Below are positions 23,568 to 35,935 of a stretch of 64,000 nucleotides of DNA, piece after piece (position 1 is the first letter of the stretch; each line of letters begins with the position of its first letter). The translations under genes were made by a program, and so were the position numbers. This DNA is from Isoetes taiwanensis (Eukaryota; Streptophyta; Lycopodiopsida; Isoetales; Isoetaceae). Under the pieces are notes generated by a model. The model made no database searches and had not been told where the DNA came from. It was given only the letters and a program-made list of their open reading frames with translations. The stretch covers positions 15,224,891 through 15,288,890 of the forward strand of contig JAJEKV010000027.1 of NCBI GenBank assembly GCA_021234155.1, given 5' to 3'.

Positions 23568-25557
23568 AATTCCCTTCTCTCGAAACTTGTTAATGGCTCT
23601 ATTGTCTCCTTTGCACTTTTTTCATGGTGCAATTTAATTTAATTTATTTTCTTTCTTTGTCGGCGCTTCCTTCCTTGGATTCTGTTCCTCACACGTACAT
23701 ACATCGGTGGAGTGAGTTGGCTCGGCTTTCTCTCTAACCGTGCTTGGCTCCTCTTCTCTATCTAATGTTGTCGGCTTTCTTGGACGGATCTCCTTCCACG
23801 AGCACCACAATTGATTTCCCGGCTGCGCACCACAATTATGTCGAGCCCTAGCTCGCAACCTGAGAGAAGTGTAGCGCTGTGAAAGAGAACACCCAAGGAA
23901 ACTAGGACAAAGAATGAAGCTTTATTGCATATAGTTATGGTCTGAAAAACCCCAACCGTGGTTACATATTTCTAACACCTGCCATGTCATCGCCACATCA
24001 CTGCCACATCATCACACCCCTTGAATTGTGTATACCCTTTGAATTTCGTATTTGCCACCTAGGCGGATCGCCCTCGTGACACCTATTGCACCATTACTGC
24101 ATCACTGGAATGCCACGTCATTAAATATACCAACCGGTCATGCCATGTCATCAGTATTCTCCTCATTTTCCATAATGCCCCTCATAAGGTTCTTTCTCCA
24201 TAAAGGTTACGGCAGCAACTTATTATATGGGAAATGTGACGATAGAAGCAAAGTATTACGGATGGTAGGTCACGTCAGGTCTGGAGATATGAATGGATGT
24301 ATCAAACAACTCTGCAATAGAAAACAACATCATGTTAGATTTAACTTTTAGATTGCATTGTGGTGATGTGGACTACAATCTCCAAGGAGCTTTTGATTTT
24401 TCAAGTGTGTATAGTTTCAGTGGATTGAGAGCTGTGAATGGGCAGAACATATCAGGTAGCCATATTTCAGTTGATATAAACATGATGTGTACTTTTTATG
24501 GTTGTACTCCCTATATATTGTTATTTATTATTTTAGATTTAGGCTTTGGCTGTACTTTGTACAATTGGTATTCTGTTTCTAGCATTATGTGATGCTGGAA
24601 ATATTCATTGATGTGAAGATTTTATAATTTTGCTAGATTTTCATAAACTTATTGAAGATTGGGTCCTGCCACAATGAAACGTGCCAAGTTATTGCCAAGC
24701 TGGGTCAGGTATAACACTCTTTGTCAAGCTATTTAACTATACCTTCTTATACTTAAAAAGAACTTGGATATTAGATCACCTGCATCTATTGCTAAAATAA
24801 AATATTGTGTTCAACCATGCAGTTGCCTTTATGGTGATCTACCATGTTCGAAAGTGGGGGCGAAACTATGATATATCCTTGGATAGCTTGGGCTCCATTG
24901 GAGGCATCTATTGCTAAGATAAAGAATGCGTTCAACCATGCAGCTTGCTTATGGCAATTTTCCATGTTCGAAAGTGGGTGTGCGACTATGACATAGTCTT
25001 GGCTTCGTTGGGCTTCGTTTAGAATGCTTATTTATATTTCAAGTTCTCTTGGAATTTAGATGCTAGGGGCTATGCTTCTCCAACTAATGGAGAGTGTCAT
25101 AGGTATACATGTACATGAGGACCTTTGTCAAATATGGGGGCTTCTATATTTAATAGTGACACGTATTAGTGTGTATGGGGCCTCGGAAGCTTCCCATAGT
25201 GAGCAACCGATTTCTACCCTTATTTAGTAATTGAATAAACTTTACTGCTAGCTCCCCCCCCCAACCCAAAAAAAAAAAAAAAAATCCAAACCGCCATTAA
25301 AGGGAGGTGGGGGGCTCCTAATGCCAAGTCCATCAAGCATAGTAAGGAAAAGAAAGAAAACAACTAGATTAAAGTCTGTATAGACAAATTTGTCAACACC
25401 TAATATTATTATTCGATTATTGTTGGTTTGGAATAGTAATATATTACAAAAAAGGATGCCCTAACTTTGCGTGCAAGGCAAGAGTAGGTCAACAAATAAC
25501 CAAGACCAATATATAAAGAGCATGTGGAATGAATGCACAACACCAAAAGAAGAAGCT
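23568..25557. other. Gene-poor stretch with repeat debris
   Basis: No convincing gene is present. It holds an imperfect tandem duplication of about 120 bp (24781-24892 and 24902-25010, sharing TCAACCATGCAG and CCATGTTCGAAAGTGGG). A probable LINE or processed 3' end lies at 25180-25283 (AATAAA-like signal, C-run, A-run). The part around 23640-24150 has an LTR-like look but no partner copy. Confidence 0.5.
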
Positions 25558-26919
25558 ATGGAGCCTAATACCATCACTGCCTACATGGTCTCATTTCTTG
25601 GTTTCCTTGGTTTAGTTAGATCTATCATTCCAACTCAACTTTATGAAATGCTTGAATCAATTATTGCGGGTGTCTTCCAGCATTTTTGCCAACTCTATGC
25701 ATATTCTCATGTGCCTCAATTTCTTAATGATGGCACTGCGAATGAGGTATATCAACATGTTCATATTTATTTAAGTGGCATCATTATGTCGACTCCTCCA
25801 TGCTCAATCACTCTTTGTCGTCCTAAAAATGCCACTGTGACTCAGTATTGTATTGCCAATAAGGAAATGGTTATAGATCGTTTTCAAGGGGTTGAGATGA
25901 TATGGGAGTGCAAGATTATAGAAGGGTTTAAGATGTTTAACTTGCCCCAACCATTTTTTAATAGTAGTTCTAGGGAAAGCGTGACACCATCAACTTACTC
26001 TTACACCCTCAAAATGCAGAAGTACAATAGACAAAGGCTTCTCAAACCATACTTGGAACACATTGAGAAGCAAGCCAAAGATATGCAACTCAGAAATAAG
26101 GAGAAAATTCTTTATGGCAACAGTAATTATCATCGGACAGGGGATAACTTTTGTTCTGTACCTTTGAAGCATCCTGCCACATTTGATACTATAGCCATGG
26201 ATCCCCTTCTCAAAAGACAAATAATTGAGGACATCGATGAGTTTAAAAAGGCAGAGCATTTCTATAAAAGAGTGGGAAGGTCATGGAAACGTGGGTATCT
26301 TCTTTATGGTCCTCCTGGAACTGGCAAATCTAGTCTTATTGGCGCAATTGCAAATTACACTGGATATGATGTGTATAATTTGGAACTATCTAAAGTAGTT
26401 GACAATGCAGAGCTTCGACGAATTTTAATAAACACAAATAATAGATCAATTATAGTTGTAGAAGATATAGATTGCTCCTTGGAGGACCCAAATCGGAATA
26501 GAGCAAACGAGGACATGGTTCAAAGTCAAATTATATATGCATCTTATCCATATAAACAAGATAAGATCACGTTATCTGGGCTTCTAAACTTTGTGGATGG
26601 CTTGTGGTCAAGTTGTGGTAGCGAGCGCATATTCATCTTTACAACTAACTATGTGGATAAGATTGACCCAGCACTTCTAAGATCGGGAAGGATGGATCTT
26701 CATATCCATATGTCATATTGTACATTTGAAACATTCAAATTGCTGGCTAAGAATTATCTACAAGTGGAAGATGATCCAACTTTCCAAGAGATTCAAGATC
26801 TGCTAGTTAAAGTCAAAATTACTCCAGCAGATGTCACAGAGTTACTTATACAAAAGAAAAATGATCCACATATGGCGCTTGTTGCCCTGGCACATGTATT
26901 AAAGTCAAAGGCAGAATGA
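25558..26919 (+). CDS. BCS1-like AAA-type ATPase
   Basis: A single uninterrupted reading frame of about 453 residues, close to the usual length of the plant BCS1-like/AATP1 clade, which is commonly intronless. A hydrophobic N-terminal segment (ITAYMVSFLGFLGLVRSIIP) would anchor it in a membrane. The AAA-associated N-terminal region follows (residues 25-140). The AAA module has Walker A GPPGTGKS at about residue 251, Walker B IIVVEDIDCS with the catalytic Glu near 302, sensor 1 IFIFTTNY and the arginine-finger segment LLRSGRMD. The C-terminal helix ITPADVTELLI is typical. I chose the ATG at 25558 because the anchor follows at once; an in-frame ATG exists at 25522. Relatives act at mitochondrial, ER or other membranes in stress responses, but the substrate is unknown. 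It appears to be the only clearly intact host enzyme gene in the window. Confidence 0.93.
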   Translation: MEPNTITAYMVSFLGFLGLVRSIIPTQLYEMLESIIAGVFQHFCQLYAYSHVPQFLNDGTANEVYQHVHIYLSGIIMSTPPCSITLCRPKNATVTQYCIANKEMVIDRFQGVEMIWECKIIEGFKMFNLPQPFFNSSSRESVTPSTYSYTLKMQKYNRQRLLKPYLEHIEKQAKDMQLRNKEKILYGNSNYHRTGDNFCSVPLKHPATFDTIAMDPLLKRQIIEDIDEFKKAEHFYKRVGRSWKRGYLLYGPPGTGKSSLIGAIANYTGYDVYNLELSKVVDNAELRRILINTNNRSIIVVEDIDCSLEDPNRNRANEDMVQSQIIYASYPYKQDKITLSGLLNFVDGLWSSCGSERIFIFTTNYVDKIDPALLRSGRMDLHIHMSYCTFETFKLLAKNYLQVEDDPTFQEIQDLLVKVKITPADVTELLIQKKNDPHMALVALAHVLKSKAE

Positions 26920-27589
26920 AATGGAACAATGTAATCTAATATGTTACATTCAATGCTCATCATCCTATGTCACTCCCTTGTGTATTGTACATTTAAAACT
27001 ATAGTATATATTCACTTTGGAAACATGATGTCTTGGATTTGTTCGGTTAAAATATGAGCTTTGCATAAGATCATTTAATTATAGTCTTTCAAGAGTTACA
27101 ATCATTCGAAGCTAAGCATTGTACCTCTGATAGGACGTGAAGAAGATGTTGCTCTACCAAGTGTTTACAAGATAGATTAGATGCAGATAAGTCCAAGGTT
27201 TACATGGCTCTAATTGAGGGCAGATGTCTTCCAAATTCATAATCCAATCCACTAAGGCATTCTTCCAAATTCATACGTCAATTGAATAGAAAGATCTTGT
27301 GCAAATAGGTAAGTTCCCCTTTGTCAGATTTTTGATGAAAAATCAAGTAGAAACTCTATTCAAGATGATCCAAACCTGAATATCAGAGCCATAAGCATCA
27401 ACCTTGTCACAGTTGCTCCACGTAATTGTAGATGAAGAATGGGTATTTGTTTTATATGGTAAAGGTTATCCTACATTGTGGGGGTTTAGATACGTTTTAT
27501 GTTGAGGTGGTTGTACGAAGGACTGTCAAGAAAAGTGGGGCTTTCGGACATTGATGAGCTTAAATTATTATGTGTGTATGTCCACTTTC
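26920..27589. other. 3' flank of AAA ATPase gene
   Basis: AT-rich sequence with no recognised feature. Confidence 0.5.
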
Positions 27590-30478
27590 CTGATGGACAT
27601 TTTCCTTTTTCTTTACCTCCTTTCCCCACGCTTTCCCTCTTTCCTTTTTTGGCGTGCCTTTTTTCTATTTTCTTCTCCCTTTTCCCCTTCATTTCCTTTT
27701 CACTTTCTCTTTTCCCATGCCCTTTTTGACATATTTTTTCTCTTCCCACCTTTCTCACCTTTTCCCTTTTTTTTTTCTCACCCTTCCCCTACTTCCCTTT
27801 TGTCTTTTTTTTCTCATTCTTTTCTTCACTTTTTCCCCTTTTTCCCCCTTTCCTTGCCCTTTCCCCCTCCCTTTTTCTTTTTCATTCCCTTTCCTCTTTT
27901 CCATGCCCTTTTTACCTTCCCTTCTCCCTGCCTTTTCTTTTCCCCCTTTTTTCCCTTCCCTTTTCCTATTTTCACCACCCCTTTTGTCTTTCCTTTTTCC
28001 TAAGCCCTCCCTCCCTTCCTCCCCCTTTTTTTTTTTTTTTTTCCATTTTCCCTTTTCTCTTTCCATTTTTCTATCCCTTTTACTCTCACCCTTCTTTCTT
28101 TTTTTCCCATGCACTTTCTCTTCCTTTTTCCCATGCTTTTTTCGCTCCCCTTTCCTCCTTCCTTCATCCTTTCCATCTTCCCCATTTTCCGCGTCCTTTC
28201 TCCTTTCTCCCTTCCCTTTTTCGCCTTCCGTCTTACTTTTTCTTGTGCACGTTTTATCAAGTTCCCTTTTTCCCTCCTATTTTGTTTTTCTTTTACCTTT
28301 CTTCATGCTCTTTTTCCCTTCCTTTCTCCCTGACCCTTTTTTTGTTTCTCTTTTTCCCTTCCATTTTCTTCCTTTCTCCACCATTTTCCTCTCCCCCTTT
28401 CCCGGTCCCCATTTTCCTTTTCCTTTCCCCTCCCTTCTTCTTTCCCTTTTCTCATGCCATTTTTCATTTCTCCTTTTCCATTTCCTCACTCTTTCCCTCT
28501 TCCCCTTTTTTCCTTTCCCTTTTTCTCTTCTTCTTTTCCCTTTTTCCCGTGCACTTTTGCCCTTCATATTCCCTTTTCCCTCCTCCCTTTTCTCCTTTTT
28601 TTTTCCCTTTCTTGCGAAGAGATCAAAGCATGACCAACCACGGTGGTGGGAAGTCATGCGATAAATCTCGATCTTCGGATGCAATTGGATGATCTTACCC
28701 ATTCAAATTAGGGTTCAACTCAGATTTTTTTTCATAAATCTCATATAATAGAAACCAAGCCTAGCATTGCGGAGCTTTAAGAGGTTTTTGTGCATTCAAC
28801 ACCCTTCCTCTTCCCTTTGCCTTTTGCTTTATCTTGCATTTTCCCTTTTCCCTGTTTCCGTACACACTTTTCTTTTTTCTTATTTTGCCTACACGTCCTC
28901 TTTTTCCCTTCTCTCTTTTTTCCTTTTTTTACTCCCTTCTCTCTTCTCTTTCCTTGCCTTTCTCCTTTATCTTTTTCCTTTCCATTTTTTCTGACTGAAT
29001 TTTTTCCTTCTCTTTCATCCTTTCCCCACCCTTCCCATTTTTCCCCTGTCTTTTCCTTTTCACTTTCCCTTTTCCCATGCCCTTTTTCCTTTCTTTTTTC
29101 TCCATTTTTTTATGTACCCTTTTCTTCCTTTCCTCATCCTCTTCCTCTTTATCCCTCCTCTTCACATTTATCCCTTTCCCTTTTCCACTTCTCTTTTCCC
29201 ATTTTTCTCATGCTCATTTTCCCTTCCCTTCTCCCCTTTCTGCCTTCCTTTCCTTTCCCTTCCCTTTTTATTCTTTCGCCACCATTCGCTTTTTCCCTTT
29301 CCTTTCCCCCCCTTTTCTCTACCTTTTTTATGTGCCCCTTTTCCTCCTTTCTCCACCCTCTCCCCCTTTTCCCTTTTCCACTTTCCTATTTTTCTTTCTT
29401 TTCCCTTTTCTCCTTTCCTCGCCCTTTCCCTCTTCTCTTTTTTCCCGTGCCCTTTTCCTCATCCTCTTTTTGAATTCCTTGCTCCTCACACTTCTCCTGT
29501 TCCCCTTGTCCCCCTCCTTTCCTCTTTTTCTAACCCTTTCCCTCTTTTCCTTTTCTCGGCCTTTTTCCCTTTTCTTTTTCCTGATGGACTTTTTCCTTTC
29601 TATTTTCCTCCTTTCCCGATCCTTTCGCTCTTCCTCTTTTACCCGTGCGCTTTCTCCCTTTCCTTTACTCTTTCTCTCTTCCATTCTTTCCATACCCTTC
29701 CTACATTTTTTTCTCTTCCCCTTTTTTCTATGCTCGTTTCCTCTTTTCCCCCACCCTTTTCCTCTTTCCCCTTTCCTTTTTTTTGTGTCTTTTTTTCCGC
29801 TTCTTTTTTTCCCTTTCTTCACTCTTTTCCTCTTTCCTTTTTTCTCACATCCTTTCCCCCTTCCCTTTTCTTATTTTCCACTTGCCTTTTTCTAATGCCC
29901 CTTTTCTAGGTTCCATTTCCTCCTTTGCCCCTCCCTTTTTCTTTCTCCTTTCACTTTTCGTTTTTCCCTTCTCTTCTCCCCATTGTTTTTCTTGTTCCCT
30001 CTTTTCCCTTCCCTTCTCCTCATTTTCCCAACCTTTCAATCTTTTTCTTTTCTCAGTGCCCCTTTTCCCTCTCTCTTTTCCTTTTCCATGCTATATTTTC
30101 CTTCCCTCTTCATTCCACACCCTTTCCCTTTTTCGCCTTTTTTCCATGCTCTTTTTTCCTTTCCTTTTCCCATGCTTTTTTTTTTGCCTTTTTTTTTCCC
30201 ATTCTTCACTGTTTTTCCCATTCTTTCCCTTTTTCGTATGCCATTTCCTCTTTCCTTTTCCTTGTTAACTCTCCTTCCCCTTTTTATCGTGCCCTTTTCT
30301 CAGGCTTTCTTCCCCCTCCCTTTTGATTTTTTTCCCTTTCCCTTTTCCCATACATTTTTCCTTCTCTTATCCCACCCTTTTCCCTTTCTCATTTTCCCTT
30401 TTCCCTATGCCTTTTTGCCTTCAAGTTCTCTCTTCCTCCTCCTTTTTCCTTTTTTCCCCTTTTTCTTTATCTTTTCCC
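27590..30478 (+). repeat. Homopyrimidine tract, about 2.9 kb in two blocks
   Basis: Blocks 27590-28612 and 28790-30478 are almost entirely C and T on the plus strand, built from degenerate TTTTCCC, CCTTTTTCC and CCCATGCCCTTTTT units. The only frequent purines occur in ATGC-like steps every 30-60 bp. Each block is followed by a related non-repetitive junction: GAGATCAAAGCATGACCAA at 28619 and GAGATCAAAACATGACCAA at 30484. The many long reading frames over it on both strands are composition artefacts. Confidence 0.95.
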
Positions 30479-31204
30479 CATAAGAGATCAAAACATGACC
30501 AATCATGGTGGTAGAAAGTTGTGCAGTATACGATCTCCTATACCACCTCAATAGTGGTGAGTGTGGTGAGTGGTGAGTGTGGTGACCACCCCAACAGTGG
30601 CAACCACAGTGGGAAAATGTGCCACTCCGTGGCGGAGAACCCACAACAAAATGTACTAATATGGTTCTTGGGACATGTCCCCAAATGACACATTTACATG
30701 TATGTTTAGAAAGAAAATTACCCTCCTAAAATCCGAATGACTGGTACAAAACAAATTGGTCCAAAATGACAGTGACGAAACAGAGCCTCTGTAACTGTGG
30801 CAAACTTTGGAAGCTGGTATCTTGAGTTCCAGACCTCCGTTTGACTTGCACCATAGCTCATTGGATTCGTATCACCGAAATACATCTTTTGGTACAGGAT
30901 AGATTGTGTATTATGGAATTGTCACCATATGTTTTTACAGAAAAACGACCTGCTGTAACCTAAAAGTTCTCCACAAATTCTCTGTAATTGGAGCTATGTC
31001 AAATCTGAATCCCTTAGAATAGCACTTCTCTTTCAAAATAAGGCCTGAGATCCTTTCCATGCCTGGATTTAGAGAACAATTCTCCTTCTAGAGTCATCAA
31101 CCAACTCCAACCCTATTAAGTAAGCATCATTTAAATAGGAGAATGCTGACAACATGTAATAACAGCAAAAAGTGTGGCCAAAGAAATATTACTGCACCAG
31201 CATA
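30479..31204. other. Unassigned spacer
   Basis: It contains the second junction unit and a short GTGGTGAGTGTGGTGA repeat near 30553-30582. Nothing else is recognised. Confidence 0.5.
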
Positions 31205-33780
31205 TCAATGTGGCAAATTTGATGTGATGTAATAGAGCTTGCTAAAATGACATATTCCAAGTAGCTTATTTGGTGCAACCCAACCTTTATGAGCATCTTT
31301 GGTTGCTGCACACTGAGATAAAGTGCTGCTCATATCCAATTTCCTATCCTTTATCACATAGTCATGCTCAAATTTACTCATCTCTTCCACACTTCCATGC
31401 TCAAACATACAAGGAAATAGTTGTCCTTGATTCTCAAACTTCTTTGGACTGCTCCAAGCATAAAACATTAGCAATTCTAGCTCACGGTTTAGTGCCAAAT
31501 CATCAAAGCGAGCAAAGTTTTCCATTTGAGGCATGTAAAAGTCTTGCTCACCTGATATACATGTCTCAAATCTGAAAGTCTCATAAAGAGAACTATTGTC
31601 ATGACTGTCACCAAATTCAAAAGCATGTAATATATCTCTAGAGTGGTCAAATGCTAAAATATCAATGCTTTCCACCTCTAGCTCACATAATAATGGTTCA
31701 TCATCATCCAAAACTGTTTCATATGTGTGAAAAGTCTCAACCTCAGGGCTGCTCAAGCATCTATCACTTTCTTTCTCATGACAATGCTCAAACTTATCAA
31801 TTGCACATAAAAGAACATGCTCATATACTCTTCAACTATGTGGGATGTGATTAGATTGACCTGATTTTTGTTTGTCCCATCCATGCTTGATTTCAGAGGA
31901 TGATCTATAGTAACCCTGTGTTCCCCTTGAAAGATGTTCATTTCACGCTTCCTCCATGAAGTCTCAGCTTGTACGACATCTAACCATGTACGACTCAGCA
32001 ACAAAATATAAGTTTCAGCATGCACACTCTCTGGAAATTTCAAAACCATGAAATCCAAGATTGCTTCCACCTCATATGCTTTGCATAAGACATTTCTTAT
32101 GACTCCCATAGGCTACACCTTCATTTGATTGAATGCTTTGAGTTTTTAATCCAACTTGAAGCATTATATGATAAGGCATGACATTCACTCCGCTGCCGGT
32201 ATCTATGTTGACATCTTTCATTAAATATCCATTGATACTCACATCACAAAGAAATGGCCCAGGATCCTTGGATTGCAGGGCTGGTGGCTCCATTCTACTC
32301 TTATTGGTATCATTTGATATGATTTGTTGGACTGAAATTTTTGACTTTGTTCTTCCTCCTAACTCTTGCAACAAATTGGGAGAATAATGCATCAATTGCT
32401 CAAGAGTAAGTGTGATTTTAGTGGCTAACACTTGGCTGATCACATCATCTTCATTTTGAATTTCCTCATCCACCATAGGAGGCATCACTATGGGCTGATT
32501 TTCTTCTATAGACTGAAACTGTTCTGTGGGCGGCACATTGAATTGCACCTTCTTAGGTGCTGACACCTTCAAAGCTTGTTCCTTCAAAGCCTTTGGAAAA
32601 GAGGTCTTAGTCTTCTCCGCAATTGGCACTACTCTTGGTTCTTGAACCACCTTTTGTGATCTTGTAACCGCATTTACTTCTTCAATCTCTTCTTCTTGTG
32701 GAAATGAGTCACTCTCGAGCTCAACAAATCCACAATTTACTACTGATTTTGCCTTCTCTTACTTCTTAAGCTCCTCAATAAGAGCCTTAACTTGAGGATT
32801 ATCAATGTACTTTGCATCTTGAATGCGAACATCATTATTAGGAAGAGGTACTGATTCAAACACTTGCTGCCTTGGTGGATACTTGTTGGTTGCCCATTCT
32901 GGTTTCCCATGGATTTTCCAACAAATACTCTCATCATGCTTGAATTTATCACATAACTTGCAATACAAATGAGCCTTACTTGGATACATCCTTGTTTTGG
33001 CTGCACCATTTGCGTGGAACTGATTGGAGCTTGTTGGGCAATTGGAGCTTGTGGCATCATTGGCACTTGTGGCATGATAGGTGCTGCTTGCATTGGTTGA
33101 ATAGGAATAGGTGGTGCTTGTCGCATAACAGCAAATACCGGATTGGCCCTCTCAAAGAATCTCCTCTCCCTACATTCTTGATCATTATGACCTTTTATTT
33201 GGCATCTTGAGCAGAATTTCAGCAATCTACATGTAGTATCAGAATGTCTAATAGACCCACAATAGTCACAAGTAATAAACTGAACCTCCTTTGGCTTCTC
33301 ACCAATTGTAAGCTTAGAAATCTTGGCTGCAATATCCTCTGTTTTATGCTCTGGAGCGGCAACTTCATGAATGTATCCCAACTTATCTTCAGCCTTGAGA
33401 GCATACTTTTGTGCCTCTAACAATGTTGTAGGCTGTTACCTTATGAGCAATAGCTCGTTTCAGCCCCTTTACATACCATTGAATAGCCATTTCATCATTC
33501 CTTGCAATCTTCCAATGAACCACTGCTTTGAGAACCTCAATGTACCTCTGATTATACTCTCTAATTGATTCATCTTCCGTTTGTGTGAAATTTGTCCACC
33601 TTTCCATAGTCTTATCCTTACCATGGACTTCTTGATAATTAGCAATGAATGCTTCCTTTAATTCCTGATATGTCATGGTATCTGGCTGGGTTTGTGCCTC
33701 GCTCTGACCCTCAAGAGTTGCAGGTGTTGACCAGCATCTTATTTTGGGGAGTTCAGTCGGTAAGGATGCGTGTCGCCATG
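31205..33780 (-). pseudogene. Gypsy-like gag and aspartic protease, no RT
   Basis: On the minus strand: a Retrotrans_gag domain (YQELKEAFIANYQEVHG, FTQTEDESIREYNQRYIEVL) at 33700-33430. Three zinc knuckles follow: CDYCGSIRHSDTTC and CSRCQIKGHNDQEC near 33200, and CKLCDKFKHDESIC near 32950. A Pro/Met-rich linker lies between. A retropepsin-like protease has DVNIDTGSGVNVMPYHIML near 32200 and a second half at 32109-31753. Last is an unrecognised acidic frame, 31756-31205. No reverse transcriptase or integrase follows; the strand runs instead into the polypurine face of the 27.6-30.5 kb tract. Frames shift several times. It could be a non-autonomous element or a deletion product. Confidence 0.72.
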
Positions 33781-33799
33781 CTCCTCTAGCCACCTAGCG

Positions 33800-33990
33800 A
33801 ATTACTGCATTCCCCGGAAGGGGAGTTTCTCTTTGATTGACGTGCTTTCGGTAAAAGGCTTTGGAAAACCTTTGGAACATTCCATCATTCTATTTTTTTC
33901 ATTTAACTTCATGCACCGCGGGCCACATGGTCCATGCACCATGCATTTCTTCACAATTTCGTGCAACTCAGGGTTCTCCAATGGGTGATA
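33800..33990 (-). pseudogene. Helitron Rep/helicase fragment
   Basis: The minus strand encodes NPELHEIVKKCMVHGPCGP followed by KCS-like and PKPFTESTSI motifs. This is the conserved block between the Rep and helicase parts of Helitron proteins. It breaks at a stop near 33797, where gag sequence begins. Confidence 0.7.
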
Positions 33991-35935
33991 GAACTCGGAG
34001 TAGCCTCATTGGACCAGGAGATAGAACTCGGAGTAGCCTTGTTGGGTGAGACCAAGAGGATTATTGCTAGTATTGATGTTTATGTTTATGTTTATGCTTT
34101 TGCTATTATAGGAGCCCACATGAAAAGGGCGCACAAGACACCTTTGTGTCCCCTTCCCGCACCCTGGCCATCCCAGATGCAGGATAGATGGAGGGCCCAT
34201 GTAATAGGTGTGCTGGATGGGGGATTCTTGCGAGATGTATGATGGAGCGTCATATATTTGTTGGGAAGTGTCACAAAGGCGGATTTTGCTACAACTTACC
34301 TTTTTTACAGATTTAGCTGCCTCAGAAATTGTAATTCATTCAAGGAGTTGGAGACATTGAATAGTCTTCTCTGATCATACATTGACCTAGACTATTATCG
34401 AAATCCTTTTCTAAGCCAGATGTTATGTTCTTGATCAAGAATATGCGAAGTAGTGTGACCAACTCAATGATACTCAGAGCCAATATTGTTGATATTGATT
34501 TGCCATAGCCCAGTGGATCCGTTTGGATGTTTAATTGTGCTTCCATAGCAATTTGTTTGAAATTCAAACCATATTGCTCTTGTTCTTCACACCTTCCTTT
34601 GTTAAGTTATTATGTAAAATCATCCAGAATACCTTACATTCCTCAATTTGTATCAATTAATATCAAAGCGAAGGTTCGTAATTCTCCTGGGATCTATACG
34701 CAATGGGATTATCAAAGGATTTTGAATTCTATATTCTTTGAGTTGAATCAAAGAAGTCTGGGGCAATGGTCTTAGGAATTTCGAGGGCCACAAAATACCA
34801 GTGTTATTGTGCAACGTGGCTGATCATGCAAAATTTTACCACGCAACAAAAAAGAAAACAAACTTACATGCAGCTGGAGAATATAGAATCTTGAAAAGAC
34901 CATCTAAATGAGCTTGGCTGAATTGAATACAACTATTGCAATCGAGACCGGAGTAGCAAATGAAAAGGATATGCAGGGCATTGAGCCCCTAGGAATTGAC
35001 AATGCAGAGTAACATAAGGAAAGATTGAGGATCACCCAAAGCTGTAATGGAATTTCGAAGCTGATACGAAACTGCCGATAGCATTCTTGCTTAAGCTTGC
35101 GAAAATCCAAATTGCAGAAATCTGAGAGATCAGTTGGTCGTGGAGGTCAGCGATATTTAATGTTTGCTTTTATTTGTAGTATTGCTTAGTGCCAGGGATA
35201 CTAAATAGTCTTACTAGAGGATTAGAGTGAATTTCTTTACTCTACGGATAAGTTACTAGAATTATGAATGCAAAAGATGCAAAATCTCAAATTGCTTCAA
35301 TAGCATGGACTTATGGGAAAATGTTTCTAAGTCAATTTTCTTTATGCAACAACTGCATCTATTCCAGTGATCAGCGACCAAACAACGAAGACTGCTAGTG
35401 CAAGCCTTGCCCTAAGCTATAGCGATTGATCAACACAAATTTTGCCATATCTTAAGCCCCTTGTAGATTCTACTACCTTATAAATTGTAATTTCTCCAAG
35501 GAGTTGGGGATATTAAATCATTTGCCCTGACCATACATTGACCCAGAACACTATTGAAATCCTTTTCTAAGTCAGATGTGCGGAGTAATGTGATCAGTAA
35601 TGTGATCAGTAACCAGTACTTAGAGCCGGTATTGTTGTTATTGATTTGTCATAGCTCAATGGACTCGGATGAATGGTTAATTGTATTTCCATATCAGTTT
35701 ATTTGAAATACAAAACATATTGCTCTTGTTCTTTCATCACATGTTCTTGTGTTAAGTTATTAAGCAAGATCATGCAAAGTACCCTAGATTCCTCAATCCG
35801 CATCACACCGATCCTGCTTTATGGTGCAAGTGATCAAACTATACCAAACTTTCCTCAAGTGCAAGATGGCCTGGTACATTGCGAAGCATTAGCTGGAAAT
35901 GTTCTACCTCCTTAACTATTACACCAAGGCATTCT
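33991..35935. repeat. Non-coding stretch with two long direct repeats
   Basis: 34312-34660 and 35465-35815 are direct copies, roughly 75-80% alike by eye. Shared text includes CATACATTGACC, ATCCTTTTCTAAG and ATATTGCTCTTGTTCTT. They could be old LTRs of a small element (about 1.5 kb in all) or a segmental duplication. A 20-bp GATAGAACTCGGAGTAGCCT direct repeat lies at 33988-34040. No gene is seen. Confidence 0.65.

Noticed and set aside
27551-30514. Many long reading frames on both strands, some over 300 residues
   Set aside because: They follow from the C/T-only composition, which lacks stop codons on either strand; peptides are Phe/Pro/Ser/Leu or Lys/Gly/Arg/Glu only.
33988-34040. Short direct repeat GATAGAACTCGGAGTAGCCT as a target-site duplication
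   Set aside because: Copies are only about 30 bp apart with nothing between; more likely a small slippage duplication.
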